Below, one piece after another: positions 23,920-36,183 of a stretch of 38,722 nt of DNA. The stretch's first letter is position 1. Each line of letters begins with the position of its first letter. The position numbers and the translations under genes are program-made. The DNA lies in the NCBI GenBank assembly GCA_029555885.1, contig JAKPQT010000163.1, forward strand, positions 1-38,722. The letters run 5' to 3'. The notes under the pieces are model-generated. The model was not told the DNA's origin. It saw only the letters and a program-made list of their open reading frames with translations, and did no database searches. This DNA is from Chloroflexota bacterium (GTDB lineage: Bacteria > Chloroflexota > Anaerolineae > CG2-30-64-16).

Positions 23920-25296
23920 ATGCCGGTTGTCGATCGCAGAGACTTCGGGGGGCGGTTCAGCGTCACGGAAAACTCCGCCCGCCTTTCGAACTACCACTAC
24001 CTGGAATTGCAGCTGATGGAGATGCTCGGCGGCTGGTCGCACACCACGCCGCAGCTAGCCTTCAAGGCAACCTTCGGCTACCACGTCTACGACCACGCGC
24101 AGGCCGCGGACATGCTCGGGGAGCGGCTGGAGCAACTCCGCTCGTACCGGGGCAACGCGGAACCGCCCAACGACGACTTTGCCCACCTGTGCGAATATGT
24201 CTGGAACTTAGAGGATACGGTTGCCCGGCTCGTGGCCGTATATCGCGTCCTGGAACCGCACCTGGTCAGCACCTATGTCTACCACGCCGACGCGACGGAT
24301 CCGATGGCCGATACACCGACGGTGCGGCTGCTGCGCCGGCTAGCCGCAACCGACCAGTCTCACATCGCCTGGGGCCAGATGGTGCTCGACGCGCTCGCCC
24401 GCACGCCGGAGGAGCGCCGCCGCGTAGCTGAGGTGCAGGCCGATCTGGAAGCGCGGCTGCTGGCCTGTGGCGGCGTGACGGGCCAGGGCGTCGAATCGCA
24501 CTGGCTGGCCTTCCACAGCGCAAAAGAAGAGGCGGCCCCGGCCCGGCCCCCGCGCCAGGGCCGCGGCTACCGCTTCGCCAAACGCTGCAAGCCGCTGCCC
24601 CACTCAGAGGTCGAGCCACCCTTCTGGTTTTCCGGCGACGTGGCGGCCTTTCGAGCCGCTTACGATGCCGCGGACCCCTGGTCGACGGAGGGATTTCGCC
24701 ATAAGTTCCACCAACTCCTGTACGGCGAGGTGGAAACCACCGACCGCATGGGCAAGATGCTGGCCGAGTTCCCCGAGCTGCCGTGGGAGATGCGCATGGA
24801 GCTGGCGCACCAGATGTGGGACGAGGCGCGGCACATCGAAATCGTCGCGAAGGCCTGTGAAGAGGAGTTGGGCGGCCGGCTCGGTTACGGCCCTTGGTCG
24901 ACCGCGTGGTGGTGGATGCAGAACGAGACAGACCCGCTGCGCCACATCTCGGTGACGAACGGGTGGGCTGAGGCCAACCTCATGTCCACGCTGCGCGAAT
25001 GGCGCACGCAGGCCGAGGCGCGCGGGTACAAACGCATCGCGGACCTGGCCGATTACCTCCAGGCCGACGAACTGACCCATGTCAAGCTCGCGACCCGCTG
25101 GATCCCGGAGTTGATCGGGAATGACCCGGCGCGCATGGACGCACTCGTGGCGTGGAGCCGGGAGGCTGCCGGGCAAATCCAGGACTTCTACGGCGGTCAT
25201 ACGGACCGCTCAAAAATTCGCTTCAGCTTCCTCAAACCCACTGCCGGTGACCCGATTGACGAACGGGGCTCGGTGACGGAAATCATCGGGGAGTAG
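23920..25296 (+). CDS. Tandem ferritin-like (diiron-type) protein of unknown function
   Basis: ATG 23920 follows GGGGAGG closely; the frame opens slightly earlier at a TTG inside the operator and is rejected. The 458-residue protein appears to be two ferritin-like four-helix bundles. The C-terminal bundle has two ExxH pairs, DEARH (Glu302, His305) and DELTH (Glu384, His387), plus YGEVETTDR upstream, the ligand pattern of diiron carboxylate proteins. The N-terminal bundle has a similar helix layout (GYHVYDHAQAADM, TDQSHIAWGQ) with less complete ligands. Distant resemblance to DUF455-type proteins. It is first in a two-gene unit controlled by LacI operators, 14 bp upstream of the URO-D-like gene. 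An oxygenase or oxidase role on a sugar-derived compound is possible but unproven. Confidence 0.75.
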   Translation: MPVVDRRDFGGRFSVTENSARLSNYHYLELQLMEMLGGWSHTTPQLAFKATFGYHVYDHAQAADMLGERLEQLRSYRGNAEPPNDDFAHLCEYVWNLEDTVARLVAVYRVLEPHLVSTYVYHADATDPMADTPTVRLLRRLAATDQSHIAWGQMVLDALARTPEERRRVAEVQADLEARLLACGGVTGQGVESHWLAFHSAKEEAAPARPPRQGRGYRFAKRCKPLPHSEVEPPFWFSGDVAAFRAAYDAADPWSTEGFRHKFHQLLYGEVETTDRMGKMLAEFPELPWEMRMELAHQMWDEARHIEIVAKACEEELGGRLGYGPWSTAWWWMQNETDPLRHISVTNGWAEANLMSTLREWRTQAEARGYKRIADLADYLQADELTHVKLATRWIPELIGNDPARMDALVAWSREAAGQIQDFYGGHTDRSKIRFSFLKPTAGDPIDERGSVTEIIGE

Positions 25297-25310
25297 AAGG
25301 AGTGCCAGCC

Positions 25311-26483
25311 ATGCCGGAGCCAATGACCGGGCGGCAGCGGATGCTGACCGCTTTCAGCCTGCGCGAGCCGGATCATGTTCCGGTATCGCCCGACATTTCG
25401 GCCATGGTGCCCGTCCGGCTGGCGGGCCGGCCCTTCGACGAGATGTTCCTGGACGGGCTGCCGCACACCGGCTATGCGTCCGCCAGCGTCGCGCAGGCCT
25501 ACGTCGACGCAGTCAAATACTACGGCATGGATGGCTGGTACATCTATGGCTCGCTGGCGGAGATCGGACGGCCCGACCGCCCCCACTGGCGCGACACCTT
25601 CAGCCGGTGCGCGGAGGGCGGCCAGCTTCGGCGGTCGGTTGCACAGACGCGCCACGGCCCCCTGACCCGCCAGACGATGTACTTCCCGGATGAGCCGCCA
25701 TGGGAAATCGAGAAGCCGATCAAGGACCTGAAGCGCGACTGGCCGCGGCTGGCCGCGATGATCGGGGAGGACGAGGACTGGCGCTGGCAGAGCGAATTCG
25801 CAGACCGCGACCGCATCGGTGAGCTGGGCGTGTATGCCGTCTCCATCGGCATACCCCAGGACTGGTGGTTTTTCCAGCGCCAGGGCGGGTACAATACCAT
25901 GTTCTTCGACTTCACCGACGAGCCGGCGTACATGGAAGAGGTCATGGCCTTCTACACCCGCTATGCGCTGGCCCGTCTGAAGGCCGCGCTGGCTGCGCGG
26001 CCCGACGAAATCATGCTGGGCGGCTCCGCGTCGAGCCTCAGTGCGAGCAGCGTCCGCAACTTCCGCAAGTACGACCTGCCGTTCATCCAACAGGCTGCAG
26101 CACTGTGCCGCACGGCAGGCGTCTTCTCGCATCTGCACATCTGCGGCAAGTCCGCGCGGCTCGTGCCCATCATCGCAAATGAAACCGACGTGGATGTGAT
26201 GGAGCCGCTGGAAGAGCCCCCCGGCGGCGACGTAGACCTGGCTGAGGTCAAGCGGCGTTATGGCCGCCGCCTCTGCCTCAAGGGCAACATCAACACCTTC
26301 GGCTTCATGCTCAACGCCACGCCCGTACAGGTCGAGGAAAAGGCCAAGCGCCTGATTGACGACTGCGCGGCGGGCGGCGGCTTCGTCCTGTCTACCGGCG
26401 ACCAGTGCGGCAGGGACACACCCGATGCGAACCTGTTCAAGCTGGTCGAGGTCGCGCAAACGTACGGGCGACGCAGCAGATAG
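25311..26483 (+). CDS. Uroporphyrinogen decarboxylase-family / corrinoid methyltransferase-like protein
   Basis: ATG 25311 has AAGGAG eight bases upstream; the GTG at 25302 touches the Shine-Dalgarno. The 390-residue protein has the URO-D superfamily TIM barrel (TGRQRMLTAFSLREPDHVPV at the start). It has the zinc-binding pattern His276-x-Cys278 (HLHICGKS) and Cys366 (STGDQCGRDTP), as in methylcobamide:thiol methyltransferases such as MtaA/MtbA, and this argues against a haem-synthesis enzyme. No corrinoid protein is adjacent. Its pairing with the ferritin-like gene under a sugar-responsive LacI suggests a catabolic role, such as handling a methylated plant compound; this is inference. Confidence 0.82.
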   Translation: MPEPMTGRQRMLTAFSLREPDHVPVSPDISAMVPVRLAGRPFDEMFLDGLPHTGYASASVAQAYVDAVKYYGMDGWYIYGSLAEIGRPDRPHWRDTFSRCAEGGQLRRSVAQTRHGPLTRQTMYFPDEPPWEIEKPIKDLKRDWPRLAAMIGEDEDWRWQSEFADRDRIGELGVYAVSIGIPQDWWFFQRQGGYNTMFFDFTDEPAYMEEVMAFYTRYALARLKAALAARPDEIMLGGSASSLSASSVRNFRKYDLPFIQQAAALCRTAGVFSHLHICGKSARLVPIIANETDVDVMEPLEEPPGGDVDLAEVKRRYGRRLCLKGNINTFGFMLNATPVQVEEKAKRLIDDCAAGGGFVLSTGDQCGRDTPDANLFKLVEVAQTYGRRSR

Positions 26484-26556
26484 AAACGGATACATGGATG
26501 CGCGCCGTGCGCAGACTGACCCCATCCGTTCATTCGGTTCGATCCGGGGTCTTACG

Positions 26557-27039
26557 TCACCCTTCGAGCACCTCGCCGCCGAACCGGACAACGCGGCTGT
26601 TCTCCGGTCCGGTGTCTGCGGCGAGCAGCACCGTGACATGCCCTGGCGCGGTCAGCGCCAGCGGCGCACCGTGCCAGACCTTCGGATGCAGCAGAATCGC
26701 CTGACCTGCTCGCACGCGGAACAACCGGAACCGGTCCAGCGGCGGGAGTCGGCCCAGGTCGTCCGGATGATCCGGCGGCGCAACGTGAATGACGACATCG
26801 GTCGTCGGCGCCAGCAATTCGTAGGTGTGCGCGTGCCGCTCCGCCCAGTCGAAGCGCGGCGCAACCGGCTCCAGTGCCAGATGGCCGATGGCATAGGCCC
26901 CCGGGCCGGGCATCTGCGCCAGCCCGCCCCACCACTGCCAGCCCGGGCCTCCGTCCTGCGGCGCGGACGCCGGCTGCCCAATAATCTGGCCGAACGGCGC
27001 AAACGCATCGGCGTCCAAATCGTTGATCGTTAATCTCAT
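26557..27039 (-). CDS. Ureidoglycolate lyase (AllA)-family-like cupin protein
   Basis: The 160-residue protein begins MRLTINDLDADAFAPFGQII, the characteristic AllA-family opening, followed by ERHAHTYELLAPTTDVVIHV and a HPKVWHGAPLAL segment, matching the cupin-like core of that family. Ureidoglycolate lyase works in allantoin breakdown, but no purine-degradation gene is nearby. Many AllA-like proteins of 150-170 residues in sugar operons have unknown roles. GGAGG precedes ATG 27039. It is the last gene of the inositol operon, 48 bp after the GH42-like gene, with a hairpin between them. Confidence 0.75.
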   Translation of the reverse strand: MRLTINDLDADAFAPFGQIIGQPASAPQDGGPGWQWWGGLAQMPGPGAYAIGHLALEPVAPRFDWAERHAHTYELLAPTTDVVIHVAPPDHPDDLGRLPPLDRFRLFRVRAGQAILLHPKVWHGAPLALTAPGHVTVLLAADTGPENSRVVRFGGEVLEG

Positions 27040-27060
27040 CCTGCCTCCATATTCTCACAT

Positions 27061-27093
27061 CCGTAGAGACGTCCCGGCGGAACGTCTCTACGG
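27061..27093. repeat. Perfect 12-bp inverted repeat over the GH42 stop codon
   Basis: CCGTAGAGACGT (27061-27072) pairs with ACGTCTCTACGG (27082-27093) around a 9-base loop. The minus-strand stop codon of the GH42-like gene (27088-27090) lies inside the stem. GTAGAGACG-type inverted repeats are dispersed in several bacterial genomes, so this is probably a small mobile or REP-like repeat. No T-run is seen. Confidence 0.75.
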
Positions 27094-29316
27094 ATGGGTC
27101 ATATACACGCGCACTGCACCCGGCGGCAGGTCGAGTGCACCCCCGCCCGCCGCATCCAATTCCAGCGCGCCGAACCCAAAAATCTCATCCAGGCGCCCCA
27201 CCACACCGGGTATATGCACGCGGCCAACTGCGGGCCCACGGCGCAGGTTCTGCACGATGACGGCCTGCCGGACGGTCGTTCTCAGCACATCCACGCGCAC
27301 TTCCTCGCCCTCCATCGCCGGCCGGACCAGCTCCGGCATGGCGCGGAAGAAGAGCGCGCGAATCAGCCGGCGGTTCTCTGACAGCGCGCTTTCCGCCAGG
27401 CTCCCGATATCCGCCTGCGTGAATCCGGAAGGGGCCAGCTGCGCGGTAACCGCTGCGGGCAGCGATAGCCCGAGATAGCCTCCGGCCAGGATGGCCTGCC
27501 CTTTACCGTAGCGCTGCCGGACAATCGCGGGCGCCTGAGACGGCCTGCCGCCAAGCGGATCGGTCTCCCACATTGCCAGGACCTCCGCACCGGCATACGG
27601 CAGCAGGTCAGCCCGCGTGTGCCGCGTGAAGGCGCGATGATCGCCCATGCGCAGCCAGGCGCGGTGCGGCTCGCGGTTCTCGATCGGGTACACCGTGCCT
27701 TGCCGCGCGCCGAACACCTCATCCAGCCCGTAGCCGGGCACGACCGGCTGGTGGCGCCCCTGGTCCACCTCCCATCCCGCAGTGAAGGCCTCACCCAGGA
27801 GGAATCCACCTGCAGCCACCCAACGGTGCAGTGCCTGCGCGATATCACGGTCCAGCCAGTAGGCCGCGGGCAGGATAACCGCGCGATACTGCGCCAAGAT
27901 GCCCGCCCGTATCTCGCGCGGGTGGATGAAATCAACCGCCAGGTTGGCCTCGTAAAGGGCCCTGTGATAGTTCACGAGCGACTCAGTCGCGGTCCGCTCC
28001 GTGCCGGAGGCCGCCCACTGAAAAATCTGGTTCTCCGGGCTGAAGAGCAGCGCAACATCTGCAGGCCGCCGCTCGCAGTCGAGCCAGAAGCCCGGCGAGA
28101 CTGCGATGGCCTGCGCGCACTCCGAGAACGTCTGTAGCCACGGCGTCAGCGCGCCGTCCAGGGTCGTCAGGCCCCAGGTCGGCGCCTCCCGACCGAGCAG
28201 CTCGGGCCGGTACTGCCAGTAGACGATGCCGCGCGTGCCTGCCGCGAGGGCCGCGAAGCACAGCCGCTTGACATCGTCCGGCTTGAGCGGCTCGCCAACA
28301 TCCAGCGTATAGCCCAACATGCCGAGTTGCTCGGCCGACAGGATCGGCTTATCCTTCGCACACGATCGCAGCACATCCATCATAAAAGGCGCCCCGGAGC
28401 GTCCGGGCAGCATCTGCGTCGCGCCGTGAAGGTCGCCATACTGGCCGACGTTCCACGGGTCGTTGGCCGTCGACGTTACCGGAAAGCCTTCGATCGTCAC
28501 GTGGTGGCACATGATCGGATGGCGGCCCTCATCGTACTGGCGGCAGATCTCGAACCGCTCGCGCACGTTCTCGCCCAGCACATGCACGAAGAACATGCGC
28601 CAGTCCACCATGTCATTGAAAGTGTTGCGGGTCAGCGGAACTTCCGCCTGCCCGAACGAGGTGTAATTACGGTTCCAGCGCCGGTTCAGTTCGGCGAGGT
28701 CGCCGTCGTACCGCTGTTCCAGCCAGCGACGGAACGCAGCGATGCTGTGCGGATTATAGTCCAGCATGTCGCCGCTGCGCGTGTGGTCGTTGGCCCACAG
28801 CCGCAGCTCCGACATGGACTGGGTCAGCTCCGGCTCGGAGCCGACGTTCCAGATTTCGAGCGCCGGGTGCTGCGTGTAACGCTGGACGGCCTGGGCCAGG
28901 AACTCGTACATATGCCCGACCGCGGCCTTGTGCGTCAAGCACAGGCCCAGGCCGCCGATCTGCCGGTGTGGCTGTGTCTGCGGGCCGATGCGCCGGCCGT
29001 CGCGCGTCACCATCGAGGCATCCGGATATGCCTCGTAGATCCACGCGGGCGCGACATCGAAGATGGTATTGAGCATGACGCGCAGGCCCTGCTGGCCCGC
29101 CAGGTCCATGAGCCGGTCGATGTCGTCCCAGTAGAACCGACCCTGTGCGGGGTGGTTCCAACGCCATTGAACCCAGAACTTGACGGTGTTCAGGCCTTGT
29201 TCCGCCATGTGGCGCAGGTCGGCCTCCCAATCCGCCGGGCTGGGCGAAGGCGCCCGGTAGTATTGCGAGCCGAACGGATAGTATTCGCCCGAAATCCACT
29301 CTCGCATCGCGCACAT
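27088..29316 (-). CDS. GH42-like beta-galactosidase-type glycoside hydrolase
   Basis: ATG 29316 lies about 8 bp after AGGGGG; the longer GTG form is less likely. The 742-residue protein starts GEYYPFGSQYY, followed by WEADLRHMAEQGLNTVKFWV, FYWDDIDRLMDLA and APAWIYEAYPD, the GH42 barrel pattern. The probable acid/base is Glu161 in WNVGSEPE, which differs from the usual NEYG, and a KPILSAEQLGM segment probably holds the nucleophile. A glutamine-amidotransferase-like trimerisation domain follows (VALLFSPENQIFQW, YRAVILPAAYWLD), then a C-terminal beta domain. GH42 enzymes remove beta-galactose and are usually cytoplasmic. Being 16 bp after iolG, it may release inositol or a related polyol from a galactoside; this is inference. 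Confidence 0.85.
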   Translation of the reverse strand: MCAMREWISGEYYPFGSQYYRAPSPSPADWEADLRHMAEQGLNTVKFWVQWRWNHPAQGRFYWDDIDRLMDLAGQQGLRVMLNTIFDVAPAWIYEAYPDASMVTRDGRRIGPQTQPHRQIGGLGLCLTHKAAVGHMYEFLAQAVQRYTQHPALEIWNVGSEPELTQSMSELRLWANDHTRSGDMLDYNPHSIAAFRRWLEQRYDGDLAELNRRWNRNYTSFGQAEVPLTRNTFNDMVDWRMFFVHVLGENVRERFEICRQYDEGRHPIMCHHVTIEGFPVTSTANDPWNVGQYGDLHGATQMLPGRSGAPFMMDVLRSCAKDKPILSAEQLGMLGYTLDVGEPLKPDDVKRLCFAALAAGTRGIVYWQYRPELLGREAPTWGLTTLDGALTPWLQTFSECAQAIAVSPGFWLDCERRPADVALLFSPENQIFQWAASGTERTATESLVNYHRALYEANLAVDFIHPREIRAGILAQYRAVILPAAYWLDRDIAQALHRWVAAGGFLLGEAFTAGWEVDQGRHQPVVPGYGLDEVFGARQGTVYPIENREPHRAWLRMGDHRAFTRHTRADLLPYAGAEVLAMWETDPLGGRPSQAPAIVRQRYGKGQAILAGGYLGLSLPAAVTAQLAPSGFTQADIGSLAESALSENRRLIRALFFRAMPELVRPAMEGEEVRVDVLRTTVRQAVIVQNLRRGPAVGRVHIPGVVGRLDEIFGFGALELDAAGGGALDLPPGAVRVYMTHP

Positions 29317-29332
29317 GCCACACCCCCTCACT

Positions 29333-30349
29333 TCAGCCCAGCTCGCTCAACTTCACCGGCCGGCCCTCCCGGTGCGACTTCGCCGCGGCCAGGCCGATGG
29401 CCACCGACGCACGCGCATCGGCGCCGCCGACGGGCACGGGCCTGTCGTGCAGCACGGCATCCACGAAGGCCGCGACCTCGGTCGCGAAGCTCTCCGTGTA
29501 GCGATCCATGAAGAAGTTGAGCGGCAGGTCGCGGTGCACGCTCGCGGCGTCGCTGATGACCGCGGCGTTCGGGTAGTTGTTGCCCGTCGCGATGCTCCCC
29601 TGGCTGCCCAGGATTTCGACGCGCTGATCGTAGCCGTACGGTGCGCGGCGGCAGTTGTCGATGGTGCCGATGACGCCGTTAGCGAACTTGAGGACGATCA
29701 GCGCGGTGTCCACGTCGCCCGCCTCACCGATGGCGGGGTCCACGGTGACCGCGGCCTGCGTGTATACCTCCTCGACCTCCGTGCCGATCAGATACCGCGC
29801 CATGTCGAAGTCGTGGATGGTCATGTCGAGAAACATGCCGCCGGAGACTTTGACGTATGAGATGGGCGGCGGCGCGGGGTCCCGGCTGATGATGTGCAGC
29901 AGCGCGGGCCGGCCGATCTCACCGGATTCGACGGCCTGGCGCACGCGGCGGAAGTTGGCGTCGAAGCGCCGGTTGAACCCCACCTGGAGCTTGACGCCGG
30001 CCCGCGCCACGGTCGCGAGCGTGTGATCGATCTCGGCCAGGTCGAGCGCAATGGGCTTCTCACAGAAGATGTGCTTGCCGGCCAGCGCGGCTTCCTCGGT
30101 GAAACGGGCGTGTGTGTCCGTGGCCGAGCAGAGCAGCACGGCATCGATATCCCGGTTGTTCAGCACGTCCCGGTAGTCGCTCGACGCGCACGCGATATGA
30201 TGCTTGGCGGCCAGCGCCTCTGCCGCCGCCAGGTTCACGTCCGCCACGGCGAGCACGCGCGCCGCGGGGACACGATAGGCCAGCGTATCGGCGTGCACCT
30301 TGCCGATGCGCCCGGCGCCGATGATGCCGACGTTGAGGATGTCATTCAT
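29333..30349 (-). CDS. iolG: Inositol 2-dehydrogenase
   Basis: ATG 30349 (MNDILNVGIIGAGRIG) gives a 338-residue protein, the normal length; the frame's upstream extension covers the end of iolE and is rejected. It has the GxGxxG NAD site (GAGRIG), the EKPIALD motif and the family active-site block GGMFLDMTIHDFDMARYL with the conserved Asp and His. It oxidises myo-inositol to scyllo-inosose with NAD+, the first step of inositol catabolism. Its neighbours iolE, iolA, iolD and iolB make the assignment more specific than Gfo/Idh family alone. Confidence 0.92.
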   Translation of the reverse strand: MNDILNVGIIGAGRIGKVHADTLAYRVPAARVLAVADVNLAAAEALAAKHHIACASSDYRDVLNNRDIDAVLLCSATDTHARFTEEAALAGKHIFCEKPIALDLAEIDHTLATVARAGVKLQVGFNRRFDANFRRVRQAVESGEIGRPALLHIISRDPAPPPISYVKVSGGMFLDMTIHDFDMARYLIGTEVEEVYTQAAVTVDPAIGEAGDVDTALIVLKFANGVIGTIDNCRRAPYGYDQRVEILGSQGSIATGNNYPNAAVISDAASVHRDLPLNFFMDRYTESFATEVAAFVDAVLHDRPVPVGGADARASVAIGLAAAKSHREGRPVKLSELG

Positions 30350-30375
30350 GGTTGCGGGCTCTCCCTGCGATAGCG

Positions 30376-31302
30376 TTACAGACCGATGCTGTGCAAATAG
30401 GCGCGGTTGCGCGCAGCGCTCTCCTTCGGCGCGCCCATGCCGGGCAGCACATCCTGCTCCACGATGCCCCAGCGGATGTCGGGCCGCGCGGCCAGCCACT
30501 CGGCCACACGCGGGAAGTCCACGCCACCCCGGCCCAGCTCGCAGAACACGCCGCGGCGCACCGACTCAAGGTAATCCCAGCCCGCTGCGCGGCTGGCCGC
30601 GGCAATCTCCGGCTGGCAGTCCTTGAAGTGGATGTACCAGATGCGGTCGGCAAAGCGGCGCAGCCCCTCGGGCACGGCCGCGCAATCGCCCGCGGCAAAG
30701 GCGTAGTGGCCCGTATCGAATACCAGGCCGAGCAGCGATGGGTCCGTCAGGCTCAACAGCCGGGCAATCTCCTCCGGCGTCTCGACATAGCCAGCGCAGT
30801 GATGGTGAAAGACAGTGCGCAGGCCCGTCTCGTGGTGGACGACACGCGCGACCCGTTCGGCCCCGGCCGCGAACACGCGCCACGCCGCATCGCTCAGCCC
30901 CATGTCGAGGGTGACTCGCCCCGCGTTGCGCGTGCGAACGGGGTCGCTGCCGTTGTTGTCGGCCAGCACGAGGAAGGGCCCGTGGCCATCCATGCGCTCC
31001 GCTACACCTGCCAGCAGCCGCGCCACCTTGAGCGCGGCCTCAATGCCCGGCCCATGCGCGGCCGGGTCTTTCAGCGCGACAGGCACGAACGCACCGAGCA
31101 GGGTCAGCCCTCGCCACGCCAGTTCGCCCGCCAGCACATCGGGCTCGGTCGGCATGAAGCCCCAGTCGCCCAGCTCCGTGCCCTCGTAACCGGCCGCGGC
31201 CATCTCGTCGAGCACCTGCCCATACCCGGCGGCCTCGCCGTCCAAATCGAATTCGAGCACGCCCCAACTGCACGGGGCATTGCCGATGCGGATGTGAGAC
31301 AT
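30376..31302 (-). CDS. iolE: Inosose dehydratase / sugar-phosphate isomerase-like TIM-barrel protein
   Basis: ATG 31302 has AGGAGG four bases upstream. The 308-residue TIM barrel of the xylose-isomerase-like/AP-endonuclease-2 superfamily begins [15 protein letters not shown] and includes [55 protein letters not shown] and [10 protein letters not shown]; His, Glu and Asp residues on these strands would bind the divalent metal. IolE dehydrates scyllo-inosose to 3D-trihydroxycyclohexanedione. The related IolI isomerase has the same fold, so IolE is preferred because of pathway need and position between iolA and iolG. Confidence 0.8.
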   Translation of the reverse strand: MSHIRIGNAPCSWGVLEFDLDGEAAGYGQVLDEMAAAGYEGTELGDWGFMPTEPDVLAGELAWRGLTLLGAFVPVALKDPAAHGPGIEAALKVARLLAGVAERMDGHGPFLVLADNNGSDPVRTRNAGRVTLDMGLSDAAWRVFAAGAERVARVVHHETGLRTVFHHHCAGYVETPEEIARLLSLTDPSLLGLVFDTGHYAFAAGDCAAVPEGLRRFADRIWYIHFKDCQPEIAAASRAAGWDYLESVRRGVFCELGRGGVDFPRVAEWLAARPDIRWGIVEQDVLPGMGAPKESAARNRAYLHSIGL

Positions 31303-31310
31303 CTTGCCTC

Positions 31311-32783
<1,473 letters not shown>

Positions 32784-32812
32784 GAATCACCTTCTTTCGG
32801 ATCGTTCGTAGT

Positions 32813-33023
32813 AGGCGCTTTTGCACTTTGACAAAATGACTCGGTAGTCTGTGGACCCCACCCCGTGCGAGCTTTGCTCGCCTTCCCGCCCCCGCTGGTG
32901 GGGGTGGGAAAGTCCTGTTTTGTGGGGTTTTTGGTTTTAGCCGCTTTGCGGCCCAAAAACCCCATTCTAGGAACTCCCCTCTCCCACACCGCAGTGTGGG
33001 AGAGGGGTAGGGATGAGGGCAAC
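32813..33023. repeat. Multi-hairpin dispersed intergenic repeat, copy 1
   Basis: This fills most of the 300-bp iolD-iolA gap; no gene is seen in it. It has three hairpins: a GC-rich one near 32886-32908, TGGGGTTTTTGG/CCAAAAACCCCA (32923-32934 with 32953-32964, with an inner GCCGC/GCGGC stem), and a 14-bp CCCCTCTCCCACAC stem (32976-32989 with 32994-33007). The whole element is homologous to 35021-35224. It is probably a REP/MITE-like non-coding repeat. Confidence 0.85.
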
Positions 33024-33083
33024 CCCAGCGCCAGGCCACGCACGGGGCGCTAAAGCGCCTACTGCGAATCAGCGACACTCGCC

Positions 33084-34970
<1,887 letters not shown>

Positions 34971-35020
34971 ATGATATCACCTCCTGCGGTCAGATTTGTA
35001 ATAGGGCTACAGCCCCCGAG

Positions 35021-35224
35021 GGCACTCTTACACTCTGAAAAAATGGCTCAGTAGTCTGCTACCCCACCCCCGGCCCCGCCCCCGCTGGCGGGGCGGGGAA
35101 GTCCTGTTTTGTGGGGTTTTGGAGCCGCTTTGCGGCCCCAAAACCCCAATTTGGGAATACCCCTCTCCCACATCGCAGTGTGGGAGAGGGGTGGGTGGCC
35201 GAAGTCCGCCCGGGGTGAGGGCAA
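35021..35224. repeat. Multi-hairpin dispersed intergenic repeat, copy 2
   Basis: This lies in the 290-bp iolB-iolD gap. It matches copy 1 over its length (shared GTAGTCTG, GTCCTGTTTTGTGGGG, GCCGCTTTGCGG and CCCTCTCCCACA blocks). The middle hairpin is TGGGGTTTTGG/CCAAAACCCCA (35112-35122 with 35138-35148): one T lost in one arm and one A in the other relative to copy 1, which preserves pairing. No gene is seen in the gap. Confidence 0.85.
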
Positions 35225-35260
35225 TCATGGCGTGCGCCATTACCGAGCCAAATCGTCAAA

Positions 35261-36166
35261 CTATACTGCCCCCTTCACGTCGTACACAGGCACTCTGGGA
35301 TCCACGCTCGTGTACGAGTCCTTGACCCAGGCGAAGTTCGGGTCGTCATAGGCCGCGAGGCTCTGCGCGCTGCCCGCCAGGACGTTCAGGTAGTAGGCCG
35401 TGTAGCCGACCGGGCTGGACACCGGATGATAGCCCTCCGGCACGAGCACGACGTCATCATTGCGCGCGATCACCGCGGCGTCGATGGGAAAGCCCGCCCG
35501 GTGCAGAGGCGAGGTCTCGTCGGTGTAGACCCGCTGGATGGCGTAGCCTTCGGGCCGGTCGATCTTGTAGTAGTAGATCTCGTCCAAGTCGGCCTGCAAT
35601 AGGCCGCCGTCGGCCGCGACGGTGTGCACGTCGTGCTTGTGCGGCGGGTAGCTCGACCAGTTGCCGCCCGGCGTGTAGACCTCGACCACAACGAGCCGCT
35701 GGCACGGGAAGCCCGGCGGCAGAATCCGGTTGATCTGACGGGTGGCATGGTCGCCCCCGCGAATCTCGACGGTCACGTCTGCAGGCGTGACCAGGCGGGG
35801 CGGGAAGGCCTGGTCCGCCGCGACCCAGGCGACCGCGAACTCGCAGGCCGTGGCCGCGGCAACGGTCAGGCTGGTGTCAACCGGCAGGTACAGCGCATAG
35901 GGCAGCCCCGCAAAGACGTGCTCCCGCCGGCCCACCCCGCGCCACTCCCCGCGGTCGGATGTGACATCGAGCGTGCCGCCGAGGACGACCAGCACGAGTT
36001 CATGCCCGCCGGTCCGAAACGCCCAGGTCTCGCCCTGTGCCAGCCGGCGCACCTGGAAATGGATGGTATCCCACCCGGCGGCCTCCGGCGTCACCTCGAC
36101 CACAACCTGCGGGTCGCGCGCGGTGCCCGGATGAATCACGAGGTTGTCTGCGTTGTATTGTCGCAT
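35261..36166 (-). CDS. iolB: 5-deoxy-glucuronate isomerase
   Basis: ATG 36166 (MRQYNADNLVIHPG) gives a 301-residue bicupin; the extension upstream overlaps the LacI gene and is rejected. IolB signatures are present: VEVYTPGGNWSSYPPHKHD with metal-binding His residues, DEIYYYKIDRPEGYAIQRVY, and VPEGYHPVSSPVGYTAYYLN. It converts 5-deoxy-D-glucuronate into 5-dehydro-2-deoxy-D-gluconate, which would be the substrate of the kinase IolC, absent here. A long hairpin (36184-36220) lies between its start and the preceding regulator gene. Confidence 0.95.
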   Translation of the reverse strand: MRQYNADNLVIHPGTARDPQVVVEVTPEAAGWDTIHFQVRRLAQGETWAFRTGGHELVLVVLGGTLDVTSDRGEWRGVGRREHVFAGLPYALYLPVDTSLTVAAATACEFAVAWVAADQAFPPRLVTPADVTVEIRGGDHATRQINRILPPGFPCQRLVVVEVYTPGGNWSSYPPHKHDVHTVAADGGLLQADLDEIYYYKIDRPEGYAIQRVYTDETSPLHRAGFPIDAAVIARNDDVVLVPEGYHPVSSPVGYTAYYLNVLAGSAQSLAAYDDPNFAWVKDSYTSVDPRVPVYDVKGAV

Positions 36167-36183
36167 ATTGAGTCGTTTCTCCT

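Noticed and set aside
26485..26530. Possible terminator after the URO-D-like gene (AACGGAT/ATCCGTT with inner GCGC stem)
   Set aside because: The outer stem is only 7 bp with a long interior and no T-run follows; not convincing.
25197..26639. 480-codon open frame on the - strand opposite the URO-D-like gene
   Set aside because: No domain is recognisable, and the + strand gene has RBS, zinc motif and family match.
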